Counted from the stretch's first letter, positions 41,665-50,467 are shown. The stretch: DNA of 64,000 nt from Acidimicrobiia bacterium (GCA_035651955.1 DASRES010000008.1:45867-109866), one strand, 5' to 3'. The notes: generated from the letters alone by a model not told the origin. Numbers and translations: made by a program.

Positions 41665-42513
41665 CTAGCCCAGGGGGAGCTGGTTCCCGTTGAACGGCTG
41701 CGTACCGAGCGCGAGCTGCACCGCGGTGAACGACGTGTGCGTGTGCAGGTACTGCAGCTCGAGGTTCAGGTCGCCGACCCCGTTCGATCCCGCGAGCGGA
41801 GCGAGCTGCAACGTGCTCAGGATGCCGAGCGCGTTGCCGTGGGCGTCGAGGAACGCGCTGCCCGAGTCGCCGGGGATGCCGGGGGTCACGGTGAGCACGT
41901 CGTGGCTCCAGCCGTTGCCCGAGTCGCCGAGGCTCACGCCGGTCTTCGGGCTCAGCCGCGTGACGCCGCCGCGCAGCTCGGAGTTGCCGTACGAGTAGAC
42001 GAGCTCGCCGACCGTCGTCCCGCTCGTCGCGATCCCGTCGGGTCCACCCCAGTGCGGGATGGTCGGGTTGACGTTCGCGACGTCGGACGGGTCGAGTTGC
42101 ACGAGCGCGAGATCGTTGTACTGGCAGGTGTTCGCGTCCGTCTCGCCCTGAGCCTGCATCGTCAGCCACGAGCTGTAGACGAGCGTCCCCGGCTTCGACG
42201 CACCCGTCACGGTGACCGGTGTGCCGAGCGGCAGCGACGCCGACGTGCACCCGTTCGTCGCGGTGTTCCCGCCCGTCCCCGCGCAGTGCGCGGCCTGGCC
42301 GATGTAGACGTTCGACGAGTCGGAGAACACGAAGTTCGCGGTGCACTGCGCACCGTTGGTGAACGTCTGCACGCCCGGATGGATCGCCGCGGTCGCGGCC
42401 GGTGCCCATGCTGACGCGCCGACGGCGGGCGCGCTGGTGACCGCGGCCGTCGCGACGAGGGTCCCGCCGACGAGTGCGATCGCGGCGAGCGCCCGGGACA
42501 AGGTTCTGGACAA
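41665..42513 (-). CDS. Secreted trypsin-like serine protease
   Basis: 282 aa. Signal peptide (ALAAIALVGGTLVATAAVTSAPAVGA) followed by a chymotrypsin-fold domain: His in GQAAHC, Asp in QYNDLALVQL and Ser in GIPGDSGSAF, with cysteines that can form disulfides. It cuts peptide bonds outside the cell or is a related inactive scaffold; all three triad residues are present. TTG 42513 is taken as start because a strong AAGGAGG lies just upstream. It is followed by the repeat and hairpin region. Confidence 0.85.
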   Translation of the reverse strand: MSRTLSRALAAIALVGGTLVATAAVTSAPAVGASAWAPAATAAIHPGVQTFTNGAQCTANFVFSDSSNVYIGQAAHCAGTGGNTATNGCTSASLPLGTPVTVTGASKPGTLVYSSWLTMQAQGETDANTCQYNDLALVQLDPSDVANVNPTIPHWGGPDGIATSGTTVGELVYSYGNSELRGGVTRLSPKTGVSLGDSGNGWSHDVLTVTPGIPGDSGSAFLDAHGNALGILSTLQLAPLAGSNGVGDLNLELQYLHTHTSFTAVQLALGTQPFNGNQLPLG

Positions 42514-42696
42514 GACCCCCTCCTTCTCGTGGGACTCCGCCGAGCCGAGGCGGCCGCGTACCCCTCGCGCGCGCTCCGCAAACCGGCGAACGCGGACCGG
42601 TGCGCGGGCACCGGCACGGGCGCGGGCGCGGAATCAGGGGGAGGCTGGGGGAGTTCGTGTCGCGACGGCGCCGACACGGAGAGACGGAGGAACGCG

Positions 42697-43038
42697 ATGG
42701 CAGCGGGCGGTGTGACGGGCGCGACCAGGAAGGTGCTGACGGCGCGACGGGTCTTCGGCGACCCGATCGAGCGCGACGGGGTCACGGTCATCCCCGCCGC
42801 GCGCCTGCGGGGGCGCGCGGGCGGCAAGCGGGCCGAGGGTCGCGGCGGCGGCGCGCGGCGGGCGGGCCTCAAGTTGAGCGCTCGTCCCGCAGGCGTGGTC
42901 GTGATCCGCGACGGGAACGTGTCGTGGCAGCCGGCGATCGACGTGAACCGCATCGTCGTGGGCGGGCAGGTCATCGCGTTGACGATCGGGGTGCTCGCCT
43001 TCTTCATGCGGCGTGAACGACGTCCGGGACGCCGGTGA
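42697..43038 (+). CDS. GerW/YtfJ-like sporulation-protein family member
   Basis: 113 aa. VFGDPIERDGVTVIPAAR, a Gly/Arg-rich middle (the homologues have a Gly-rich loop there) and LSARPAGVVVIRDGNVSWQP.. match the GerW (YtfJ) family. The C-terminus GGQVIALTIGVLAFFMRRERR could be a membrane tail. In Bacillus YtfJ is a spore protein; actinobacterial copies occur in non-sporulating species and have unknown roles. ATG 42697 has ACGGAGG. Its stop overlaps the MFS start (GTGA), so the two are coupled. Confidence 0.8.
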   Translation: MAAGGVTGATRKVLTARRVFGDPIERDGVTVIPAARLRGRAGGKRAEGRGGGARRAGLKLSARPAGVVVIRDGNVSWQPAIDVNRIVVGGQVIALTIGVLAFFMRRERRPGRR

Positions 43039-44504
43039 CGCCGGCCGCGACGGACCTGCCGCTGCGGCTCGCGACGCCCCGCGGGCGGTGGGTCGTCGCC
43101 GCGACCGTCCTCGGCTCGGGCGTCGCGTTCCTCGACAGCACCGTCGTCAACGTCGCGCTGCCCGCGATCGGGCACGGTCTGCACACGAACCTCGCCGGGT
43201 TGCAGTGGGTGCTCGACGGCTACCTGCTGACGCTCGGCTCCCTCATCGTCCTCGGCGGCTCGCTCGGCGACCTGCGCGGCCGCCGTCACGTGTACGTGTG
43301 GGGACTGCTCGGGTTCCTCGTCACCTCCGCGTCGTGCGCGGTCGCGCCGGACGTCGAGGTCCTGATCGTGTCGCGCGTCCTGCAGGGCATCGCGGCCGCG
43401 CTCCTCGTCCCGGGAAGCCTGGCGATCATCTCCTCGTCGTTCCATCCCGACGACCGCCCGCGCGCGATCGGCGCGTGGAGCGGGCTCGCCGGGGTGTGGA
43501 CGGCGGTGGGCCCGTTCCTCGGCGGATGGCTCGTCGACGCGGTGTCGTGGCGGCTCGTGTTCCTCGTGAACCTGCCCGTCATCCTCGTGACGGTGTGGAT
43601 CGTGCAACGACACGTCCCCGAGTCACGCGACACCGAGGCGAGCGGCCACGTCGACGTGGCGGGAGCCGCGACGCTCACGCTCGGTCTCGCCGGCGTCGTG
43701 TACGCGCTCATCGAGGGGCCCGCGAAGCAGTGGCCGCCCTTGTCGGTCGGTGCCGGCATCGGCGGTGTCGTCCTGCTCGCGGCGTTCCTGCTCGTCGAGC
43801 TGCGCGCACGCGAGCCGATGGTCCCGCTCGCGATGTTCCGGTCGTCGCAGTTCAGCGGCGCGAACGCGACGACGCTCGCCGTCTACGCCGCGTTGGGTGT
43901 CGCGACCTTCCTCGTCGTCGTGCACCTGCAGGTCGATCTCGGCTACAGCGCCCTGTACGCGGGCGCGTCACTGCTGCCGCTGACGATCCTGATGTTCCTG
44001 TTCTCCGCGCGGGCTGGCGCACTCGCGCAACGCATCGGTCCGCGCATCCCGATGACCGTCGGGCCGCTCGTCGTCGCGGTCGGGCTCGCGCTGCTCGGTG
44101 AGATCAGCGCGGGCGACTCGTATCTCACGGCCGTGCTCCCGGGTGTCGTCGTGTTGGGCATCGGCCTCACGATCACGGTCGCCCCGCTCACTGCGGCGGT
44201 GCTCGCCGCGGCTGAGGAGCGGCACGCGGGCATCGCGTCAGCCATCAACAACGCGGTCGCGCGCCTCGCGTCGTTGCTCGCGATCGCGGTCGTGCCCGCC
44301 GTCGCGGGCATGACGGGCACCGCGAAGGGCGCGTTCGCGAGCGGGTACCCGACCGCGTTGCGCATCGCGGCGCTCGTCGCCGCGGCCGGTGGCGTCATCG
44401 CGTTCGGGACGATCCGCCGGGGCGCGAGCGTCACGAGCGTCACGCACCCGGATGCGGCGCACGCATGCCAGCCGGCCGCGTGCCTCGAACACGCGTCAGG
44501 CTGA
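43035..44504 (+). CDS. DHA2-type MFS multidrug exporter
   Basis: 489 aa, about 14 membrane helices. LDSTVVNVALPAI (helix 1) and GDLRGRRHVYVWG plus GPFLGGWLVDAVSWRLVFLVN are the DHA2 landmarks. Exports hydrophobic drugs or metabolites. GTG 43035 overlaps the GerW-like stop. The C-terminus carries two extra cysteines (ACQPAACLEH) and slightly overlaps the convergent AlkB gene by 9 nt. Confidence 0.88.
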   Translation: MTPAATDLPLRLATPRGRWVVAATVLGSGVAFLDSTVVNVALPAIGHGLHTNLAGLQWVLDGYLLTLGSLIVLGGSLGDLRGRRHVYVWGLLGFLVTSASCAVAPDVEVLIVSRVLQGIAAALLVPGSLAIISSSFHPDDRPRAIGAWSGLAGVWTAVGPFLGGWLVDAVSWRLVFLVNLPVILVTVWIVQRHVPESRDTEASGHVDVAGAATLTLGLAGVVYALIEGPAKQWPPLSVGAGIGGVVLLAAFLLVELRAREPMVPLAMFRSSQFSGANATTLAVYAALGVATFLVVVHLQVDLGYSALYAGASLLPLTILMFLFSARAGALAQRIGPRIPMTVGPLVVAVGLALLGEISAGDSYLTAVLPGVVVLGIGLTITVAPLTAAVLAAAEERHAGIASAINNAVARLASLLAIAVVPAVAGMTGTAKGAFASGYPTALRIAALVAAAGGVIAFGTIRRGASVTSVTHPDAAHACQPAACLEHASG

Positions 44505-45113
44505 CGAGGGGTCGCGGGACCAGCGCCACGAGAGCGAGATGCGGGGGCCCGCGCTCGCGACCTTCGGCACGCCGTGCTCCCAGTCCATCTGGCAGCGGCC
44601 GCCCATCACGACGAGATCACCGCGCGAAGGTGAGAAGTCGCGTGACCGGCCGCGCGGCGGCTCGTGACGGCGGACGAGGAACGGGCGGCGCGCGCCGAGC
44701 GTGACGATCGCGACGAGACCGTCGTCGAGACGGCGCAGCTCGCGGTCGCGGTGGAACGCGACGCTGTCGCGACCATCCCGGTAGTAGTTCACGCCGACGC
44801 CGCCGAACGGCACGCCGTAGCGCTCCTCGAGCGCGCGGCCGATGTCCGCGATCGCGGTGTCGGGCGGCGGCTCGTCGCGCGTGTAATGGCGCGACAGGCG
44901 CGGGTCGTCGACCATCCGCTCGTACATCCAGCGCCGGCCCTGCCGCCACTCGACGCGCGCGAGCAGCCGGTCGAGGAGCGTGTCGGCACCGAGGACGAAC
45001 CCCCGCCCGACGTCGACCCACGAGTGCTCGTCCAGCGGGACGCGCTCGATGAGGGCGCCGCGGTCGACGCGCGGTTCGCCCAGATGGAGCAAGGACGGCT
45101 GGTGGACGGCCAC
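44496..45113 (-). CDS. AlkB-like 2-oxoglutarate/Fe(II) dioxygenase (second copy)
   Basis: 205 aa. Same motif set as the copy at 21818-22468: EHSWVDVGRGFV, NYYRDGRDSVAFHRDREL (His and Asp ligands), DWEHGVPK (distal His) and RISLSWRW (2OG arginine). Expected to demethylate alkylated nucleic acids. GTG 45113 was preferred to ATG 45176 because TACCGT lies 9 nt upstream of it, the length then matches the paralogue, and the 21 additional codons look unconserved. Convergent with the MFS exporter. Confidence 0.86.
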   Translation of the reverse strand: MAVHQPSLLHLGEPRVDRGALIERVPLDEHSWVDVGRGFVLGADTLLDRLLARVEWRQGRRWMYERMVDDPRLSRHYTRDEPPPDTAIADIGRALEERYGVPFGGVGVNYYRDGRDSVAFHRDRELRRLDDGLVAIVTLGARRPFLVRRHEPPRGRSRDFSPSRGDLVVMGGRCQMDWEHGVPKVASAGPRISLSWRWSRDPSSA

Positions 45114-45374
45114 GGTCGTTCCACGGTAGCGAACGGACGTTCGTGCGAGAAGCGGCGACGACGATGAGACGACCATGAGGGCACCCCGGTCGTGCGGTGC
45201 ATCGCCACGAATGGCGGCCGGAGCGCCGAAGAGTTGGCTGAGAAGGACGCGTCGGGGGTCGGGTCGGCGATGCGGACGTCCGATGTGTCCGGCGAACCCC
45301 CGACACGAGGAGCTCGCCGTGATCGACCCCGTCGGAAGCGCGTCGACCGGCTGACGGGCGCGATCTGGCGGATA

Positions 45375-45414
45375 TCAGGAAATCCTCATGCGTACTTCAG
45401 GTCGCCATCAGGTC
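45375..45414 (+). promoter_or_regulatory. Four direct repeats at 11-bp spacing (OmpR/PhoB-type site)
   Basis: TCAGGAA (45375), TCATGCG (45386), TCAGGTC (45397) and TCAGGTC (45408) begin exactly 11 bp apart, the helical period at which OmpR/PhoB-family response regulators bind as tandem dimers. They lie 70-110 bp upstream of the first gene of the exporter operon. The rest of the 368-bp gap shows no gene; TTTACA/TATAAT-like boxes are not clear. No two-component system is in the window. Confidence 0.6.
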
Positions 45415-45482
45415 GAGGGTGTCCAATGTGCCGCCGGAAACGGCACGTCCGGAGGCCGGGAGGCTCCGGCGAGAGGGAGCCA

Positions 45483-46124
45483 ATGAGACGGACGACGGTG
45501 AACGAGGCACCGACGACGCGACACGGGCGCCGTGCCGCCGTGATCGTGACCGCGGTCGTGGGCGCGATCGCGCTCGCCGCGTGCGGCGGCGGTGGATCGT
45601 CGAAGACGAGCTCGTCGACGTCGACGACCACCGCGTCGTCGACGGGCCGCGGCCGCAACAATCCCGCGCTCGCCGCGTACCGGCAGTGCCTGCGTCAGCA
45701 CGGCGTGACGTTCGGCGGCCGCGGGTTCGGTGGTGGCAACGGCGGCGGGGAAGGCGCCCCGAACGACGGATCGACCCCGCCGTCGTCGCGCGCGCCGTTG
45801 ACACCGCAGCAGCGCCAGCAGCTCCAGGCCGCGCAGCAGGCGTGCCAGAGCAAGCTGCCGCCCCAGACGCAGCAGCAGCGTCAGCAGATGCAGGCCGCGC
45901 TGAACGCGTACCGCAGCTGCATGAAGGACCACGGCGTCACGATCCCGGACCAGGGCAACGGCAACGGGTTCGGCGGGCTGCGCGGGATCAACCGCAACGA
46001 CCCGACGTTCCAGGCCGCGAACAAGGTGTGCGCGCCGCTCCTGCCGAACGGTGGCCGCTTCTTCGGCAACGGCGGCCGTGACAACGGCGGCACCAGCAGC
46101 ACGACAGGTGGCTCTCAAGCGTGA
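45483..46124 (+). CDS. Lipoprotein with duplicated Cys motif, first gene of exporter operon
   Basis: 213 aa. Lipobox LAAC after the helix VIVTAVVGAIALA, then a Ser/Thr linker. Two related units follow: AYRQCLRQHGVTF with CQSKLPP, and AYRSCMKDHGVTIPD with CAPLLPNGG. Each has two cysteines that probably form one disulfide, so it looks like a tandem duplication. Gln-rich and Gly-rich loops lie between. GAGGGAG precedes ATG 45483. The stop overlaps the HlyD-like start. Probably an extracytoplasmic partner of the efflux pump; not otherwise recognised. Confidence 0.8.
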   Translation: MRRTTVNEAPTTRHGRRAAVIVTAVVGAIALAACGGGGSSKTSSSTSTTTASSTGRGRNNPALAAYRQCLRQHGVTFGGRGFGGGNGGGEGAPNDGSTPPSSRAPLTPQQRQQLQAAQQACQSKLPPQTQQQRQQMQAALNAYRSCMKDHGVTIPDQGNGNGFGGLRGINRNDPTFQAANKVCAPLLPNGGRFFGNGGRDNGGTSSTTGGSQA

Positions 46125-47782
46125 GCGCGCTGGCTCGGCGTGAGGCCGTCGACGCGCGTGCGGACGAGTCCGCAGGGCTCTTCGACCGTCCGCAACGCCG
46201 TCGCGTCCAGTGGTACGACGTCGTGCTCGCGGCCGCGCTCGTCGCGGTCGTGGTGCTCGCCGCCACGTCGGTGGGTGCGTCGGGCTCGAGCGCACCGATC
46301 ATCCGGACCGCAACGGTGCAGCGCGGCGTCGTGCAGTCGAGCGTGCAGGCGACCGGGAACGTCGTCCCCGCCGGCACGTACTCGGTCGGGTTCGCGACGA
46401 GCGGGACGGTCTCGGAGATCGACGTCTCGCCGGGCCAGCAGGTGACCAAGGGTCAGGTGCTCGCGAAGCTCGACGCGACCCAGGCGCAGCAGCAGCTCGC
46501 CGCGGCGCAACAGAACACGAACGCCGCGCAGGCGCGTCTGCAGGAGCTCGAGCAGGTGCTCACGCCCGCCGAGCAGAACCAGCTGAACCTCGCCGCGCAG
46601 CAGGCGCAGAGCGCGGTCGACACCGCGAGCCAGAACCTCGCCAACGCGCAGCAGAAGCTCGCGGCCGACCAGGCCGCGCACGCGCCCGCGAACCAGCTCG
46701 CGCAGGACCAGCAGGCCGTCGACCAGGCCCAGAACGCGCTCACGCAGGCGCAGAACCAGCAGCAGACGACGCTCGCGTCCAACGCGGTGAAGGCCGAGCC
46801 GCCGCAGCAGGCCGACGTCGCCGCGGACCAGGCGGCGATCATCTCGGCACAGGCGAGTCAGGCGAACGCGCAAAAGGCGCTCGACGATACGGTGCTCGTC
46901 GCGCCGTCGAACGGGGTCGTCACGGCGGTGAACGGCAGCGTCGGCCAGACGGTCGGCGGAGGCGGCAACAGCGCGGTGTCGTCGTCGAGCGCGTCGGGCT
47001 CCTCGGGCGCATCCGGTGCTTCGGGTGCGTCGGGCGGTAGCGGGGGCGCGGGCGGCGGGACGGGCGGCACCGGCGGGACGGGCGGCGGCACGACGGGCGC
47101 GACCGGCGCGACCGCTGCGGTCACGACCGGCTCCTCCGGCACCGGCACGTCGTCGAGCGCGTCCTCCGGCAGCTCGTCGTCGTCGAGCTCGTTCATCACG
47201 CTCGTCGACGTGTCGTCGCTCGACGTGAGCGTGGGCTTCTCGGAGTCGGACGCGACGAAGGTCCAGCCCGGTCAGCCGGCGACGGTCACGTTCGACGCGC
47301 TGCCGGGCACGACGGTGCCGGGTGTGGTGACGAGCGTCGCGACGACGTCGACCGTGGTGAGCAACGTCGTCACGTATCAGGTGAACGTGCAACTCACGCA
47401 GACGGCCGCCAACGTCAAGCCGGGCATGACCGCGTCGGTCACGGTGATCACCGGTGAGGCCGACAACGTGTTGCACGTGCCGAGCGCGGCCGTGCGCGGC
47501 AGCGGCGCCAACGCGACCGTCAGCGTGCTGATCGGCAAGAAGCAGGTGACGACGCCGGTCACGACGGGGATGGTCGGCGACACCGACACCGTCGTCCTCA
47601 CGGGCCTCAAGGTGGGTGACCGTGTCGTCACGTCGGTGTCGGCACCCGGCGCGTCGGCGACGACGGGGTCGGGGACGAGCGGGTTGACGAACCGGCTCGG
47701 TGGTGGCGGGCTGGGCGGCGGCGGGCTCGGCGGCGTCGGGCGCGGCTTCGGTGGCGGTGGGTTCGGCGGTCGCGGTGGCTGA
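46121..47782 (+). CDS. HlyD/MacA-like membrane fusion protein
   Basis: 553 aa. One N-terminal membrane helix (WYDVVLAAALVAVVVLAA), then a lipoyl/barrel half TSGTVSEIDVSPGQQVTKGQVLAKLD, a long Gln/Ala-rich coiled coil (about residues 115-260), a second lipoyl half DTVLVAPSNGVVTAVNGSVGQTV and a beta-barrel ending GLKVGDRVVTSV. A Ser/Gly-rich insertion of about 80 residues breaks the middle and the C-terminus is LGGGGLGGGGLGGVGRGFGG-type. Couples the MacB-like permease to the outside in monoderm bacteria. GTGA overlap with the lipoprotein. Confidence 0.9.
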   Translation: MSALARREAVDARADESAGLFDRPQRRRVQWYDVVLAAALVAVVVLAATSVGASGSSAPIIRTATVQRGVVQSSVQATGNVVPAGTYSVGFATSGTVSEIDVSPGQQVTKGQVLAKLDATQAQQQLAAAQQNTNAAQARLQELEQVLTPAEQNQLNLAAQQAQSAVDTASQNLANAQQKLAADQAAHAPANQLAQDQQAVDQAQNALTQAQNQQQTTLASNAVKAEPPQQADVAADQAAIISAQASQANAQKALDDTVLVAPSNGVVTAVNGSVGQTVGGGGNSAVSSSSASGSSGASGASGASGGSGGAGGGTGGTGGTGGGTTGATGATAAVTTGSSGTGTSSSASSGSSSSSSSFITLVDVSSLDVSVGFSESDATKVQPGQPATVTFDALPGTTVPGVVTSVATTSTVVSNVVTYQVNVQLTQTAANVKPGMTASVTVITGEADNVLHVPSAAVRGSGANATVSVLIGKKQVTTPVTTGMVGDTDTVVLTGLKVGDRVVTSVSAPGASATTGSGTSGLTNRLGGGGLGGGGLGGVGRGFGGGGFGGRGG

Positions 47783-48509
47783 CGTCGCGCGGCGGATGCC
47801 GCGCCCGGTCATCTCGATGCAGCACGTCTGGAAGACGTACGGGGTCGGCGAGGCGCGCGTCGACGCGCTCCGCGACGTGTCGCTGCGCGTCGACCGCGGC
47901 GAGTACGTCGCGATCATGGGTCCGTCGGGTTCGGGCAAGACGACGTTGATGAACATCGCCGCGTGCATGGACGCGGCGACGCGCGGGCGCTTCCTGCTCG
48001 ACGGCTACGACGTCACCGAGCTCGACGAGGTCGATCTCGCGACGGTGCGGAACCGGATGATCGGGCTCGTGTTCCAGAGCTTCAACCTGCTGCCGCGCCT
48101 CGACGCGCTCGAGAACGTCGAGCTGCCGTTGGTCTACGCCGGCGTGCCGCGCCGGCAACGTCGCGCGCTGGCGATGAGCGCGCTGCAGTCCGTCGGGCTG
48201 GGCACGCGCGTGCGTCATCGCCCGAACGAGCTCTCCGGCGGCCAGCAACAGCGCGTCGCGATCGCGCGCGCGATCGTCGGCAACCCGCCGCTGCTGCTCG
48301 CCGACGAGCCGACCGGGAACCTCGCGACGTCGCAGGCCTCTGAGGTGCTCGACATTTTCGACGGCCTCAACGACGCGGGCCGGACCGTCGTCGTCATCAC
48401 GCACGAGGCGAGTGTCGGCGACCACGCGAAGCGGATTGTGCGGTTCAGCGACGGACGGATCGTCGCGGACGAGCGACGGGCCGCGCGGCGTGTCGCCTTG
48501 ACGTCGTGA
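47775..48509 (+). CDS. MacB/LolD-type ABC transporter ATPase
   Basis: 244 aa. Walker A GPSGSGKTT, Q-loop VFQSFNLLPR, signature LSGGQQQR, Walker B LLLADEPTG and switch VVVITHE, all intact. It powers the MacB-like permease encoded next. GTG 47775 overlaps the previous gene; ATG 47796 is the alternative. The stop overlaps the permease start by 4 nt, so the operon is translationally coupled. Confidence 0.92.
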   Translation: MADVARRMPRPVISMQHVWKTYGVGEARVDALRDVSLRVDRGEYVAIMGPSGSGKTTLMNIAACMDAATRGRFLLDGYDVTELDEVDLATVRNRMIGLVFQSFNLLPRLDALENVELPLVYAGVPRRQRRALAMSALQSVGLGTRVRHRPNELSGGQQQRVAIARAIVGNPPLLLADEPTGNLATSQASEVLDIFDGLNDAGRTVVVITHEASVGDHAKRIVRFSDGRIVADERRAARRVALTS

Positions 48510-49741
48510 AGATCACCGAGAACCTCCGCTTCGCGATCGCGGGCGTCGTCGCCAACCGCCTGCGCTCCGCGCTGACGATGCTCGGCATCCTCATCGGCGT
48601 CGGCGCGGTGATCCTCCTCGTCGCGGTCGGCACCGGCTCGTCGCACAACGTGCAGGAGCAGATCCAGAGCCTCGGCACGAACACGCTGACGGTGTTCCGG
48701 GGCGGGTTCGGCGCGGGCCGCGGGGGCCGGGCCTTCACCGGCACGCAGCCGCGCGCGAACCAGCTCACGCTGAAGGACGTCAAGGCGCTCCAGAGCAAGC
48801 AGAACACGCCCGACGTGAAGTCGGTCGCGCCGGTCGTCAACGCACAGGTGACCGCGACGTACCAGGGCGCGACGTACCAGCCGGGCCAGTTCGTCGGCAC
48901 GACCCCGGTCTACGAGTCGATCCGGAACTACAAGATCCAGGCCGGCCGGTTCTTCGACAACACCGACGTCACCAGGCACGCGCGCGTGGTCGTCCTGGGC
49001 CAGACGGTCGTGACGAACCTGTTCGGTCAGGGCGCCGATCCCGTCGGGCTGAACGCGCAGTTCGGCGGAACGACGTTCCAGGTGATCGGCGTGCTGCAGT
49101 CGAAGGGGACGAACGGCCTGCAGGACGAGGACGACGTCGCGATGGCGCCGATCACCGCGGTGCAGGACGGCCTGACCGGCAACACGGGCAACGTGAACCA
49201 GATCGCGGTCGAGGCGACGTCGTCGAAGGCGATGGACGCGGCGCAGAGCGAGATCACGTCGACGCTGATGTCGACGCACCGCGTGACCGACCCGACGCAG
49301 CTCGGCTTCACCGTGCTGAACCAGGCATCGCTGCTGTCGACGTCGAACCAGACGAACCACGTGCTGACCGTGCTGCTCGGCGCGGTCGCGGCGATCTCGC
49401 TGCTCGTCGGCGGGATCGGCGTGATGAACATCATGCTCGTGAGCGTCACCGAGCGGACGCGCGAGATCGGCATCCGCAAGGCGGTCGGCGCGCGGCGCAG
49501 CGACATCATGCTGCAGTTCCTCGTCGAGGCGATGCTGCTGAGCGTGCTCGGCGGCGTCCTCGGTGTCGTTGCCGGCATCGTCGGTAGCAATTTCAAGATC
49601 GTCGGGGTGCAACCACTCGTCCAGGCCTACTCGGTCGCGCTGGCGTTCGGTGTGGCGCTCGCCGTCGGCCTCTTCTTCGGCATCTATCCCGCCAGTCGCG
49701 CGGCGCGCCTGCGCCCGATCGAAGCGCTGCGACACGAATGA
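48506..49741 (+). CDS. MacB/FtsX-type ABC transporter permease
   Basis: 411 aa. First helix RSALTMLGILIGVGAVILLVAVGTG, then a large extracytoplasmic MacB-PCD domain of about 230 residues, and three C-terminal helices containing NIMLVSVTERTREIGIRKAVGARR, the coupling helix typical of this class. A Gly-rich patch FRGGFGAGRGGRAFTGTQ sits in the periplasmic-type domain. The mechanotransmitting type of pump exports peptides, lipids or antibiotics. GTG 48506. Confidence 0.92.
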   Translation: MKITENLRFAIAGVVANRLRSALTMLGILIGVGAVILLVAVGTGSSHNVQEQIQSLGTNTLTVFRGGFGAGRGGRAFTGTQPRANQLTLKDVKALQSKQNTPDVKSVAPVVNAQVTATYQGATYQPGQFVGTTPVYESIRNYKIQAGRFFDNTDVTRHARVVVLGQTVVTNLFGQGADPVGLNAQFGGTTFQVIGVLQSKGTNGLQDEDDVAMAPITAVQDGLTGNTGNVNQIAVEATSSKAMDAAQSEITSTLMSTHRVTDPTQLGFTVLNQASLLSTSNQTNHVLTVLLGAVAAISLLVGGIGVMNIMLVSVTERTREIGIRKAVGARRSDIMLQFLVEAMLLSVLGGVLGVVAGIVGSNFKIVGVQPLVQAYSVALAFGVALAVGLFFGIYPASRAARLRPIEALRHE

Positions 49742-49783
49742 GCGTCGAGCGCGACCAGACGGTGTGACACCAGGAGCACCAGC

Positions 49784-50467
49784 ATGAGCAGCGAACCGGA
49801 GCACGAGCTCGAGATCACGCAGCCGGTGTGGACCGAGCTGCACGAGCCGGACGACGCCGACGCGCGGGACGTGAACGGCGGCGGGTCGGACGGCGGTCCC
49901 GACGACGACACGCCGATCGCGATCGCGCCGCGCCGCCGGCGCATCAGCATCGTGACGACGGTGCTCGCGTTCGCGGTCGTCGCGGGCGTCGCGTTCTACG
50001 CAGGCGTGCTCGTGCAGAAGCACCAGAAGTCGTCATCGAGCTCTACCTCGTCGGCGTTGAACGCGCTCGCCGCGCTGCGCGGCGGCGCGCGTACTGGGAC
50101 GGGGGGCGCGGGTGGCACGGGTGCGGCCGGCGCCGGTGGAGCCGGCGCGGCGAACGGGCGTGGGGTCGTCGGCCAGGTGAAGCTCATCGACGGCTCGAAC
50201 ATCTACGTGACCGACTTCCAGGGCAACACGGTGAAGGTGGCGACGAACCCGGGGTCGCAGTTCTCGAAGACCGACGCCGGCTCGCTCGCCGACGTGAAGA
50301 TCGGCGACACGGTCGTCGTCCAGGGCCCCCAGGGGAGTGACGGGACCTACCAGGCGACGCGCGTGACGATCGGCGGCGCGGCCGGCACCGGCGGCTTCGG
50401 CGGCTTCGGCGGCTTCGGCGGTGGCGGCCGGTTCGGCGGCGGGTCGGGCGCCGCGGCGGGCGGCTGA
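49784..50467 (+). CDS. Membrane-anchored protein with DUF5666-like domain and Gly-rich tail
   Basis: 227 aa. An acidic cytoplasmic N-terminus, one helix (ISIVTTVLAFAVVAGVAFYAGVLV), a Ser/Ala/Gly linker and a small beta domain VVGQVKLIDGSNIYVTDFQGNTVKV...VKIGDTVVVQG, which looks like the DUF5666/OB-like fold. The tail is GGFGGFGGFGGGGRFGGG-like. CCAGGAG precedes ATG 49784. Fifth gene of the exporter operon, 42 nt after the permease. Role unknown, perhaps a pump accessory. Confidence 0.78.
   Translation: MSSEPEHELEITQPVWTELHEPDDADARDVNGGGSDGGPDDDTPIAIAPRRRRISIVTTVLAFAVVAGVAFYAGVLVQKHQKSSSSSTSSALNALAALRGGARTGTGGAGGTGAAGAGGAGAANGRGVVGQVKLIDGSNIYVTDFQGNTVKVATNPGSQFSKTDAGSLADVKIGDTVVVQGPQGSDGTYQATRVTIGGAAGTGGFGGFGGFGGGGRFGGGSGAAAGG

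Noticed and set aside
45114..45176. ATG 45176 as start of the second AlkB-like gene
   Set aside because: It lies upstream of the likely -10 box, and the additional residues are absent in the paralogue.
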